A DNA stretch of 36,801 nt from an uncultured beta proteobacterium (GTDB lineage: Bacteria > Pseudomonadota > Gammaproteobacteria > Burkholderiales > SG8-39). This document shows positions 1 to 8,102 of the stretch, one piece after another. The notes beneath the pieces were generated by a model. That model was not told the origin of the DNA and did not search any database. It saw nothing but the letters and a program-made list of their open reading frames with translations. The stretch is taken from NCBI GenBank assembly GCA_902826155.1, contig CADEDU010000074.1, positions 1 to 36,801 on the forward strand, written 5' to 3'. The number at the start of each line of letters is the position of its first letter. The stretch's first letter is position 1. Position numbers and translations under genes: made by a program.

Positions 1-15
1 TCGACCATCGCCACC

Positions 16-1038
16 ATGACGCAACGAACGATCGCTGCACGAACCACTGCCGGTCACGCTCCGGCGCGGCGCGCGGTCATCACATGCGCCCTGCTCGGGC
101 TGTGGCTGGCCGGGGCACCGTCGCACATCGCGGCGCAGGACTATCCGGCACGTCCGGTGAAGATCATCGCGCCTTCGACGCCAGGTGGTGGCTTCGATCT
201 CGTCGGGCGAGTGCTGGGAGTGAAACTCTCCGAGCAACTCGGGCAGCAGTTCGTCGTGGAGAACCGGCCGGGCTCGGGCACATTGCTCGGCTCGCAAGCT
301 GCCGCGCGCGCTGTGGCCGACGGCTACACGCTACTGGTCGGCGGGCTGTCCAACATCGCCCTCAACATGGGGATCTACAAGGATCCGGGCTACGACGCGC
401 TCGCCGATCTCGTGCCGATCTCGCTGGTGGTGGCCCACTCGTACATCATGGTGGGGCGCAAGGATCTGCCGCACTCGACCCTGCAAGAGGTGTTCGCGTT
501 CGCGCGCGCCAATCCAGGCAAGCTGACCATCGCCACCAGCGGACCGGGCACCGGGCAGTTCGTCGGGGCGTCGATCATCACTGCGCTGGCGAACGTCGAC
601 ATCCTGCGCGTGCCGTACAAAGGCGCGCAGCCGGCTTATCAGGATCTGCTCTCGGGCCGTGTCGATCTGTTCTACGACAACACCACGACCGCGCAGACCT
701 ACATCGACACACAGCGCGTGAAAGCGCTCGGGCTGGCCAGCCGCGCACGCACGCCGGCGTTGCCCGACGTACCCACCATCGCCGAGACCAAGGTGCTCGA
801 CTGGGAGATGGAATCATGGTTCGGGCTGTTCGCGCCGGCGAAGACGCCGCGGCCGATCGTGGAGAAGCTGCGCACCCAGATCGACCAGGCGCTGGAATCG
901 CCCGAGGTGCGCACGCGGTTGCAGCAACGCAGCGGGCGCATCCTGCGGATGACGGCGGCGCAGACCGACGCGCTGGTCAAGGCCGAAGTCGCGAAGTGGG
1001 TGGCGCTGGTGAAGAAAGTCGGTGTCACGGCGGAGTAG
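16..1038 (+). CDS. Bug-family (TctC-like) periplasmic solute-binding protein
   Basis: Extracytoplasmic binding protein of the tripartite tricarboxylate transporter (Bug) family, expected to capture a carboxylate or other small organic solute in the periplasm. The 340-residue product has a signal peptide (hydrophobic stretch around residues 20-38, probable cleavage after AAQ) followed by the family opening DYPARPVKIIAP. The second family motif, GGGFDLVGRVLG, the segment QQFVVENRPG and the later VPYKGAQPAYQDLLSG are all typical of Bug proteins. The length fits the family (about 320-340). The chosen ATG lies 15 bases into the window with no strong ribosome site visible, so a start further downstream is possible. 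No TctA/TctB membrane partners occur in the window, which is common for this expanded family. A dehydrogenase gene follows 84 bases downstream. The substrate cannot be read from the sequence. Confidence 0.9.
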   Translation: MTQRTIAARTTAGHAPARRAVITCALLGLWLAGAPSHIAAQDYPARPVKIIAPSTPGGGFDLVGRVLGVKLSEQLGQQFVVENRPGSGTLLGSQAAARAVADGYTLLVGGLSNIALNMGIYKDPGYDALADLVPISLVVAHSYIMVGRKDLPHSTLQEVFAFARANPGKLTIATSGPGTGQFVGASIITALANVDILRVPYKGAQPAYQDLLSGRVDLFYDNTTTAQTYIDTQRVKALGLASRARTPALPDVPTIAETKVLDWEMESWFGLFAPAKTPRPIVEKLRTQIDQALESPEVRTRLQQRSGRILRMTAAQTDALVKAEVAKWVALVKKVGVTAE

Positions 1039-1122
1039 CGGCCCGCTCGCCCGCGATTACCCGCTCGCGCGCTCGTCCCGTGCGCTTGCGAGCACCCGAT
1101 CCCTTGTCACCCGAGAAGACCG

Positions 1123-1902
1123 ATGGCGCACTCAACCTCTCACTCCGCCGGACCATTCGCGGGGCGCACCGCACTCGTGACCGGCTCGGGCCGTAATATC
1201 GGCAAGGCGATTGCGCTGGAGCTGGCGCGCGGTGGCGCAAACGTAGTGGTGAACGGCCATCGAGATCGCGAGGCCGTCGATGGGGTGGTCAGGCAGATCG
1301 AGGCAGCCGGCGGGCGCGCGATCGGCATCATGGCCGACGTGTCCTCGCACGACGAAGTGCGCGCCATGGTCGAACGCATCGTCGCCACGTTCGGCGCGAT
1401 CGATATCACGGTGTCGAACGTGGCGCTCCGTCCGAAGCAGGCGTTTCTCGATATCACGCTGGAGGACTGGCAGCGCATCCTCGGCAGCAATCTGTCGGCG
1501 CCGTTCTACATTGCGCGCAACGCGATTCCGCACATGCGCGCGCGCAAGTGGGGGCGGCTGATCCACATCTCCGGATTCGATGCGTTCTGGGGACAGGTCA
1601 CCGAGCGTGCGCACAGCATCGCCGCAAAGGCCGGCATGCACGGGCTCACGAAGGCGCTCGCGCGCGAATTCGGCCGCGATGGGATCACCGTCAACACCGT
1701 CGCGCCGGGTGCCATCGATACCGAGCGCGACTGGTCGCAGTACGCGCATCAGCCCAAGGAAAAGCTCGAAGCGGAGATTCCGGTGGGCCGCTACGGAAAG
1801 GTGGAGGAGATAGCCGCTGCCTGCGCGTTCCTTTGCGCCGAGACAGGCGCGTTCGTGAACGGGCAGGTGATTCACGTCAACGGCGGGCACTACATGTACT
1901 GA
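1123..1902 (+). CDS. SDR-family oxidoreductase lacking the catalytic tyrosine
   Basis: Short-chain dehydrogenase/reductase fold of 259 residues. The nucleotide-binding motif TGSGRNIGKAIA sits at the N-terminus (TGxxxGxG type). The structural Asn is present in ILGSNLSAP, the active-site Ser in HISGFDAF, and the C-terminal GQVIHVNGGHYMY matches the usual SDR ending. Two things are odd. The NNAG motif is replaced by SNVA. The YxxxK motif reads S-I-A-A-K, so the catalytic Tyr is replaced by Ser while the Lys remains. The protein may therefore be inactive as a classical dehydrogenase or use another acid-base residue. It lies 84 bases after a Bug binding protein on the same strand and is convergent with another one. 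The physiological substrate is unknown. Confidence 0.9.
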   Translation: MAHSTSHSAGPFAGRTALVTGSGRNIGKAIALELARGGANVVVNGHRDREAVDGVVRQIEAAGGRAIGIMADVSSHDEVRAMVERIVATFGAIDITVSNVALRPKQAFLDITLEDWQRILGSNLSAPFYIARNAIPHMRARKWGRLIHISGFDAFWGQVTERAHSIAAKAGMHGLTKALAREFGRDGITVNTVAPGAIDTERDWSQYAHQPKEKLEAEIPVGRYGKVEEIAAACAFLCAETGAFVNGQVIHVNGGHYMY

Positions 1903-1915
1903 CTGCCAAGTTTCG

Positions 1916-2899
1916 CTACTCCGCCTGAATCCCGGCCGCTTTCACCAATCGCCCGCGCTTCTCAACCTCGTTGCGCACGGTCGCTGCCAACTGCTCGGCC
2001 GTACTGCCGACGACGACTAACCCCGACGGTTCGAGCTTCGCTTTCACTTCGGGCGTCTGCAACGCCTTGACGATCTCGCCGTTCAATCGCGCCTGGATCG
2101 GTTGCGGCAGACCTGGTGGGGCGAAGAACGCCAGCCACGACGCCAGCTCGAATCCCTTGACCGTCTCGCCGATCGTCGGCACTTCGGGCAGGCCGCTGTA
2201 GCGCGTCGCTTCGATGACGCCGAGCGCGCGCACCTTGCCCGATCTGATGTGCTGGGCCACCGTCACCAGGCTGGAGAACATCAACGGTATCTGCCCGCCT
2301 AAGAGATCGGTGATCGCGACACCGCCGCCCTTGTACGGCACGTGCACGATGTCCACGCCGGCAAGCTGCTTGAGCATCTCACCGGCCAGGTGATGCGGCG
2401 AACCGTTGCCGGAGCTGGCGAAGGCGAGCTTGCCGGGGTTCTTCTTCATGTGCTCGATCAACTCGCCCATGTTCTTCGCGGGGACCGAAGGGTGTGCCAC
2501 GAGCACGATGATGTTCGCGGCGGCAAGGGTGAGCGGGGTGAAGTCCTTGACCGGGTCGTACGGAAAATTCTTCGCCAGATGCACGTTGGTCCCGTGCGTC
2601 GCGTCGTTGGCCATCAGGAACGTGTAGCCGTCGGCAGGCGCCTTGGCGACGAAGTCCGAGCCGATGTTTCCGCTCGCGCCGGGACGGTTCTCGACGATCA
2701 CCTGCTGTCCCATGCTCTCGGTGAGTCGGGTGGCAACCAGGCGGGCGGTGGTATCGGTGGCGGCGCCAGGCGGGTAGGGCACCACGATCTTGATCGTGCG
2801 GCTCGGGTAGGGCTGCGCGTATAGCGAAGGCGCGGCAACCAGCGCGATCAGCATCAGGCACGCGAGCGGTACGGCCCGCAGCGGGATCCTTCTTGACAT
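1916..2899 (-). CDS. Bug-family (TctC-like) periplasmic solute-binding protein
   Basis: Second orphan binding protein of the tripartite tricarboxylate transporter family, 327 residues. The start at 2899 was chosen because it gives a clean signal peptide (MSRRIPLR, then a hydrophobic core ending in SLYAQ) and has GAGGAG a few bases upstream. The open frame continues further upstream but without family similarity. Family motifs are visible in order: QPYPSRTIKIVVPYPPGAATD near the mature N-terminus, QQVIVENRPGASGNIGSDFVAKAP, VDIVHVPYKGGGVAITDLLGGQ and LPEVPTIGETVKGFE. It is convergent with the preceding dehydrogenase (13 bases between the stops) and divergent from the TAXI transporter genes. No membrane components of its own are nearby. 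The ligand cannot be predicted. Confidence 0.9.
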   Translation of the reverse strand: MSRRIPLRAVPLACLMLIALVAAPSLYAQPYPSRTIKIVVPYPPGAATDTTARLVATRLTESMGQQVIVENRPGASGNIGSDFVAKAPADGYTFLMANDATHGTNVHLAKNFPYDPVKDFTPLTLAAANIIVLVAHPSVPAKNMGELIEHMKKNPGKLAFASSGNGSPHHLAGEMLKQLAGVDIVHVPYKGGGVAITDLLGGQIPLMFSSLVTVAQHIRSGKVRALGVIEATRYSGLPEVPTIGETVKGFELASWLAFFAPPGLPQPIQARLNGEIVKALQTPEVKAKLEPSGLVVVGSTAEQLAATVRNEVEKRGRLVKAAGIQAE

Positions 2900-3143
2900 G
2901 CGAACTCCTCGTTGGTGGCGGCGCGTTCTGGAGCGCATCCCTACTTTAATACACACCACAATCGAATCGCGTTGCCGGCTCATCGAAGAGCGAATCGTGC
3001 GGCGATCGCGCGGGCAGCGCTGGCTTTCGAATGACGTATATTCCGGCCCGTGTTCACGCTGCGTGGCGGCGATTGATGCGAGCACAAGGCCCGCACATCC
3101 GACCCGCATCTGGTGAACTTTCCCCGATTGAGGAGATCGTACG

Positions 3144-4114
3144 ATGTTCAAGCACGGTTCGACTTCGGCTGCGATCGCGGCCATCTCGCTGCTCTGGATC
3201 GGCGTGGCCGGCACCGCGCATGCGCAGGCCACCGTCGGCTTCGCCTCGCTGCCACCGGGCACGATTCTGCATGCGCAATCGTCGGTGATGGCCAAGGCGA
3301 TCCAGGACAACTCCAAGCTGCAGGTGCGGGTGATCGGCTACGGCGGTGATGCGCCGATGTTCGATGCGGTGAACACGCAGAAGGCCGATTTCTTCATCCT
3401 CGATATCGGTGAGACCTCTGATGCTCGCCAGGGCGTGCGCAACTGGGATGGCAAAGCCAAGCCCAATCTGCGTCTGGCGATGACCTTGGCGCCATTCCAG
3501 GTTGGTCCGTTCGTGCGCAAGGACTCGCCATACAAGACGATCGCGGACCTCAAGGGCAAGCGCGTGCCCTCGGGATGGGTGCAGCAGACCGGCAACCTGC
3601 CACATTCGATTGCCGTGCTGGCGGCCGGCGGGCTTACGTACAACGATGTCGTGCAGGTGCCGGCGGTGAACGTGGTTCGTGCCGCCGACGATTTCAAATC
3701 GGGCAAGATCGATGTGTTCTTCTTCGCGGTCGGCGCGCCCAAGGTCGCCGAAGTCGCCGCGAGTGTCGGCGGTGTGCGCTACCTCGGATTCAGCAAGGAT
3801 GAGGAGGCCAAGTTCAAGGCAGTGCGCGAGGAGTACTACCTCTCTCCGGTTAAACCTGCGCCGCACATCGCGGGCGTGGAGACCGAAGTACTCGCGCAGA
3901 CCTTCGACAACATCATCGCGGTCGGCGCTCACGTCAAGGACGAAACGTCTTCGATTTCGTGAAGGCAGTGAGCGGTGCCAAGGCAGCGCTGGTCGAGGGG
4001 CATCCGACCTTCCGTGCCTTCGAACCGCAGAATGCCGCCAAGCCGCAGCCGCGCCTGCCGTTCCATCCGGGCGCGGTGAAGTTCTTCAAAGAAGCAGGCA
4101 TCTGGAAGGGCTAG
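3144..4114 (+). pseudogene. TAXI-family TRAP solute-binding protein, interrupted by a one-base frameshift
   Basis: Periplasmic binding component of a TAXI-type TRAP transporter. Translation from the ATG at 3144 (AGGAG eight bases upstream) gives a signal peptide ending in AHAQ and then the typical opening ATVGFASLPPGT. The similarity runs to ...AHVKDE at about 3944. The same frame then ends at a TGA at 3960-3962 after a few unrelated residues. The family's C-terminus continues in the -1 frame from AAC at 3944 (NVFDFVKAVSGAK ... FKEAGIWKG) to a TAG at 4112-4114. Adding one A to the AAA run at 3943-3945 restores a full-length protein of about 323 residues. There is no canonical slippery heptamer, so a sequencing error in a short A-run or a recent mutation is more likely than programmed frameshifting. 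The restored stop overlaps the GTG of the permease gene. Confidence 0.85.
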
Positions 4115-6030
4115 TGAACGAATCCGCTTCGACCGGGCACGCCGGCACTGCCCGGCGTACCCAGGCCGCTCTCGCTGCGCTGCTGATTCTCGGTTCGATC
4201 GCCTGGTCGCTCGACGCGTTCCGCAAGATCGGGCTGGTGCTGTTCACCGAGCAGTTCGCCGCTGCCGCCTACGGCATCGGGCTCGCGCTTACGTTCCTGC
4301 GCTTCCGTGTGCGCGGCGGTCGCGAACGGGCGAGCGCACCGTGGTACGACTTGCTTGCGGCGATCGCGTCGCTCGTCGCCTGCGGCTACCTGACGCTGCA
4401 CTTTCCTGAACTCACCGCGCTCGCGGGCAGCGTGACGCCCGGCAATCTCCTGCTTGGTGCGGTGCTCACGTTGCTGACGATCGAAGCGGTGCGGCGCACG
4501 CTGGGCTGGTCGCTGGTGGTGATCCTGCTCGTCATCGCCGGCTATGTGCTCATCGGTCATCTTGTGCCAGGTCAGTTGCAGACACGCGACGTCGGTCTGG
4601 GCGAGATGCTGGTGTATCTGAATCTCGACAACAACGGCCTGCTCGGTCTGATCCTGCAGATCACAGTGGTCGTGATCATCCCGTTCGTGCTGATGGGGCA
4701 GTTGCTGATGCGCTCGGGCGGGTCGGGGTTCTTCCACGATCTGGCGATCGCGCTGATGGGCAAGTTTCGCGGCGGCGCGGCGAAGATGGCGGTGCTGGGC
4801 TCGAGCTTGTTCGGCATGATCTCCGGCATTGCCGCGGCGAATGCGGTGGCGGTGGGCGTGGTGACGATTCCGCTGATGAAGCGATCCGGCATGCCCGCTC
4901 GGCTGGCGGCTGCAGTCGAGGCCTGTGCATCGAACGGCGGACAGCTGATGCCGCCGGTGATGGGCGCTGTGGCGTTCGTGATGGCCGATTTCCTGCAGCT
5001 GCCGTATCGCGACGTCGCGATCGCCGCAGTGTTGCCTTCGGTTCTCTACTACGCGGCGCTGTTTTTCCAGGCCGACCTTGAAGCGGCACGCCATCGCTAC
5101 GGCAAGATCGAAGCCGCCGAGATCCCGCGTACACGCAAGGTGTTGGCCGGTGGCTGGATCTTCCTGGCGCCGTTCGCGGTGCTGGTGGGCACGATGTTCT
5201 GGCTCAATTGGGAGCCCGAACTGTCGGCGATGGCCGCATGCGCGGTGATCATCGTGGTCGGCTTCACGCTGGGCTATGGCGGCACCCGCATGCAGCTCAA
5301 GGATGTCTGGGACGCCGTGGTCGAAACCGGCACCAGTCTGTGCGAGATCCTGGTGGTATCGGCGGCGGCGGGCTTCATCATGGGCCTGTTCCAGGTAAGC
5401 GGACTGGCGTTCGCGTTCGCGGCCTATCTGGTCAACCTCGGCGGGCAGAGCCTGATCGCCTTGCTGCTTCTGGCGGCCGTGGTGAGCATCGTGTTAGGCA
5501 TGGGCCTACCGACGCTGGGTGTCTACGTGATGCTCGCGATCCTGGTGGCGCCGGCGCTGGTCAAGGTGGGCGTGACGCCGCTCGCCGCGCACATGTTCAT
5601 CCTGTACTTCGGGATGATGTCGCTCATCACACCGCCGGTTGCGCCGGCAGCGTTCGTGGCCGCGGCAATCGCCAATGCGCCATCGATGGCCACCGGCTGG
5701 ACCGCGATGCGATTCGGCTGGACCGCGTACATCGTGCCGTTTCTGTTCGTCTACTCGCCGGCGATCCTGATGCTGGGAAGCTGGACCGATATCGTGATCG
5801 TGACCGTCACCTCGCTAATGGGCATCTGGCTGATCTGCGTGGCGATGACCGGCTACTTCGTGCGGCTGCTGTCGATGCCGTTGCGCCTGGCGTTTTTCGT
5901 CGCAGGCGTGCTGCTGATGCTGCCGCACCAGGTGTCGGATCTGGTCTTCTGGCTCAACGTGGTCGGCGGCGTGGTCGGCGTGCTGCTGATGATGCTCGAG
6001 TGGAGGGCGCGCCGCCCTGCGCCCGCATGA
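4114..6030 (+). CDS. TRAP transporter permease, fused DctQ/DctM type (TAXI system)
   Basis: Inner-membrane permease of a TAXI-type TRAP transporter, in which the small (DctQ-like) and large (DctM-like) subunits are one polypeptide. It drives secondary uptake of the solute delivered by the upstream binding protein, normally using a sodium gradient. The 638-residue protein starts at a GTG whose G is the last base of the binding protein's TAG (TAGTG), which indicates translational coupling. Many hydrophobic segments run through the whole length. Conserved blocks include FGMISGIAAANAVAVGVVTIP, SNGGQLMPPVMGAVAF and GMGLPTLGVYVMLA, followed by LITPPVAPAAFVAA, the repeated loop motifs of DctM proteins. 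The C-terminal 100 residues add further membrane segments. It is convergent with the next dehydrogenase gene, with nine bases between them. Confidence 0.93.
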   Translation: MNESASTGHAGTARRTQAALAALLILGSIAWSLDAFRKIGLVLFTEQFAAAAYGIGLALTFLRFRVRGGRERASAPWYDLLAAIASLVACGYLTLHFPELTALAGSVTPGNLLLGAVLTLLTIEAVRRTLGWSLVVILLVIAGYVLIGHLVPGQLQTRDVGLGEMLVYLNLDNNGLLGLILQITVVVIIPFVLMGQLLMRSGGSGFFHDLAIALMGKFRGGAAKMAVLGSSLFGMISGIAAANAVAVGVVTIPLMKRSGMPARLAAAVEACASNGGQLMPPVMGAVAFVMADFLQLPYRDVAIAAVLPSVLYYAALFFQADLEAARHRYGKIEAAEIPRTRKVLAGGWIFLAPFAVLVGTMFWLNWEPELSAMAACAVIIVVGFTLGYGGTRMQLKDVWDAVVETGTSLCEILVVSAAAGFIMGLFQVSGLAFAFAAYLVNLGGQSLIALLLLAAVVSIVLGMGLPTLGVYVMLAILVAPALVKVGVTPLAAHMFILYFGMMSLITPPVAPAAFVAAAIANAPSMATGWTAMRFGWTAYIVPFLFVYSPAILMLGSWTDIVIVTVTSLMGIWLICVAMTGYFVRLLSMPLRLAFFVAGVLLMLPHQVSDLVFWLNVVGGVVGVLLMMLEWRARRPAPA

Positions 6031-6039
6031 CGCACGCGT

Positions 6040-6831
6040 TCATCCCGCCGTCGCGCCGCCGTCGATCGGAATCACCGCGCCGGTGAGATAGCTCGCGGCC
6101 GGTGAAGCGAGCAGCAGCGCCAGTCCCTGCATCTCGTCGGTGGACGCGAGCCGGTTCATCGGCGACAGCGTCGCGGTCTGCCGGGCGATTTCCGGGTCGC
6201 GCAGCTTGCCGCCTGCGATGTTGGTGAGGAACGTGCCCGGTGCGATCGCATTGACGCAAATGTTGTAAGGCGCCAGTTCCACTGCGGCATGTCGCACCAG
6301 ATTGGCCACCGCAGCCTTGGTCGCGACATACGCGTAGCCGCAGATCACCTCCGAGCGCAACCCGGCGATCGAGGACGTGACGATGATGCGGCCCGACTTG
6401 CGCGGCTTCATGTGTGCGGCGGCGGCCTGCATCGTCACGAACACGCTGGTCAGATTGATGTCGAGCACGTTCTGCCAGCTCGGCAACTGCACTGCGGTGA
6501 GATTGCCGACCTCGGTCAGGTGCCCAGGGCCGGCGCTGATGCCCGCATTGGCAAACACGACGTCGAGGCGTGCGTTGCGTGTGGCGACATCATCGATCGC
6601 CCGGCGCAACGCATCGCTGTCGCGCACGTCGACCACTGTCGTCGTGACCGAGCCGCCGCGCGCGCGCAGCTTCGCCGCCGCGGTTTCCAAGCCGCCGGCA
6701 TCGACATCGAACATGGCCACGCTCGCACCGTTGTCCGCCATCACTTCGGCCATGGCCAGGCCCAGGCCGCTGGCCGCGCCGGTGACGATCGAAATCGATC
6801 CGCGCACGTCGAAGAGTTGTTCGAGCTTCAT
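6040..6831 (-). CDS. SDR-family NAD(P)-dependent oxidoreductase
   Basis: Classical short-chain dehydrogenase/reductase, 263 residues, cytoplasmic. Motifs in order: TGAASGLGLAMAEVMAD (cofactor-binding TGxxxGxG), an acidic FDVD after the second strand that suggests NAD preference, FANAGIS (NNAG variant), DINLTSVF, and the catalytic set Ser (TSSIAGLRS) plus YVATK. The C-terminus GAVIPIDGGATAG is the usual SDR ending. The start at 6831 is supported by GGAGG nine bases upstream; the frame is open further upstream without similarity. It is divergent from another SDR gene (6991) with 159 bases between, so the two may share a control region. The substrate is not predictable from sequence. Confidence 0.93.
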   Translation of the reverse strand: MKLEQLFDVRGSISIVTGAASGLGLAMAEVMADNGASVAMFDVDAGGLETAAAKLRARGGSVTTTVVDVRDSDALRRAIDDVATRNARLDVVFANAGISAGPGHLTEVGNLTAVQLPSWQNVLDINLTSVFVTMQAAAAHMKPRKSGRIIVTSSIAGLRSEVICGYAYVATKAAVANLVRHAAVELAPYNICVNAIAPGTFLTNIAGGKLRDPEIARQTATLSPMNRLASTDEMQGLALLLASPAASYLTGAVIPIDGGATAG

Positions 6832-6990
6832 GGGTGCCTCCGGGGATGAGTACGTGTGATTGTCGCGCGGGCGGGTTCGCGCGACACTCGCCCGATGTTG
6901 TGAGCGGGAGCGAGGGGCTGAATCCTGCGCCCCGACCGCAGCGTGCGTATAGACGAGGAGACAAGGCGTGCGGACCGAGACAAGGAGCGA

Positions 6991-7812
6991 ATGATGGACT
7001 TCAACGGTAAGGGCGCGGTGGTGACGGGTGCCGCTTCGGGCATCGGCCTGGGCATCGCGCGCTCGCTGGCTGGCGCCGGCTGCAACGTGGCGCTGCTGGA
7101 CATCGAGAGCGACGCACTCGAACGCGCGCGAGCCGAGCTTGCCGCCAAAGGCGCGCGGGTGTTCGCGCGGCGCACTGACGTGTCCGACGCCGCTGACATG
7201 GCGCTCGCCGCGCAAGAGATCGAGGAGGCGCCGGGCAAGGTGCATCTGCTGTTCAACAACGCCGGCGTTGAGATCGGCGGCACGCGGCTCGAAGACTTGA
7301 GCGATGCCGACTGGCAGTGGTTGTTCGGCGTCAATGTGTTCGGTGTCATCAATGGCATTCGTCGGTTCGTGCCGTTATTGCGCAAGCACGGCGAGCCGGC
7401 CCACGTGGTCAATACCGCATCGCTGGCTGGGTTCTGGGTCAATCCCGACTTCCGGCTCGGGCCGTACGCGGCGACGAAGTACGCGGTGGTCGCGCTCTCG
7501 GAGGGCTTGGAGCAGGACTTCGCCGGATCGAATATCGGCGTGTCGGTCTTGTGCCCCGGAGCCGTCAACACCGGCATCACCCGATCGGGCCGCAATCGTC
7601 CCGAGCGTTTCGGCGGGGCATACGAGCGCGCAGGCACGGAAGGGTTGCAAGCAGCCCTCGCACAAGGACTTACGGGTGACCAGGTCGGCGCGCGCGTGTT
7701 GCGTGCGATTCGCGATCGCGAGTTCTATGTGTTCACGCACGAGGCACCGAAGAAGTGGTTCGAGGCACGCTTCGCACGCGTGCTCGCGGCGTTCGCGCGC
7801 GTGGCTGGTTGA
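6991..7812 (+). CDS. SDR-family NAD(P)-dependent oxidoreductase
   Basis: Classical short-chain dehydrogenase of about 273 residues. It shows GAASGIGLGIARSLAG (cofactor loop), LLDIESD (acidic residue after strand 2, suggesting NAD), FNNAGVEIGG, VNVFGVINGI, Ser in NTASLAGFW, and the catalytic YAATK followed by CPGAVNTGI. The C-terminal part (REFYVFTHEAPKKWFEARF) resembles SDRs that lack the usual DGG ending. Two ATG codons stand in tandem at 6991 and 6994. AAGGAG at 6982-6987 is better spaced for the second, so the true start may be 6994. The gene is divergent from the SDR at 6040-6831. A longer N-terminal reading from 6943 exists but shows no family similarity. Confidence 0.92.
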   Translation: MMDFNGKGAVVTGAASGIGLGIARSLAGAGCNVALLDIESDALERARAELAAKGARVFARRTDVSDAADMALAAQEIEEAPGKVHLLFNNAGVEIGGTRLEDLSDADWQWLFGVNVFGVINGIRRFVPLLRKHGEPAHVVNTASLAGFWVNPDFRLGPYAATKYAVVALSEGLEQDFAGSNIGVSVLCPGAVNTGITRSGRNRPERFGGAYERAGTEGLQAALAQGLTGDQVGARVLRAIRDREFYVFTHEAPKKWFEARFARVLAAFARVAG

Positions 7813-8102
7813 GCCTCGCTCGGTAGGCGGACTGATGCGCAACTTCGCATGCGATCGAACGCGAGGCTAGTGCCGCAGTGAGGTTGTGTCGAAGTGCCGG
7901 CGAGATGAGTTGCGTTCGCTGCGCACCAGTTCCACTTGCGCGACGCATTTCACGATCGATTCCATCCGCATCGGTGCGCGACGGCACAAGCGTTCGCATG
8001 GCACAGACGTAACCAGATCGCTATGCGACATTGTCAAATACGTCTGCAGCGCTCGCGCGCGTGAACTAATGCGCGCGACCCCAATCGATCGAGATTCGGC
8101 GC

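Noticed and set aside
3942..3962. Programmed -1 frameshifting in the TAXI binding protein
   Set aside because: No X-XXY-YYZ slippery heptamer or downstream stem is visible; a missing A in a short run explains the shift more simply.
7812..7868. Inverted arms AGCCTCGC/GCGAGGCT around a smaller ATGCG/CGCAT stem after the SDR gene
   Set aside because: The arms are 41 bases apart and short, start inside the stop codon, and have no T-tract; too weak to call a terminator.
8031..8070. TTGTCA as a -35 for the HD-GYP gene
   Set aside because: No -10-like hexamer occurs at 16-18 bases; the first AT-rich candidate is about 25 bases away.
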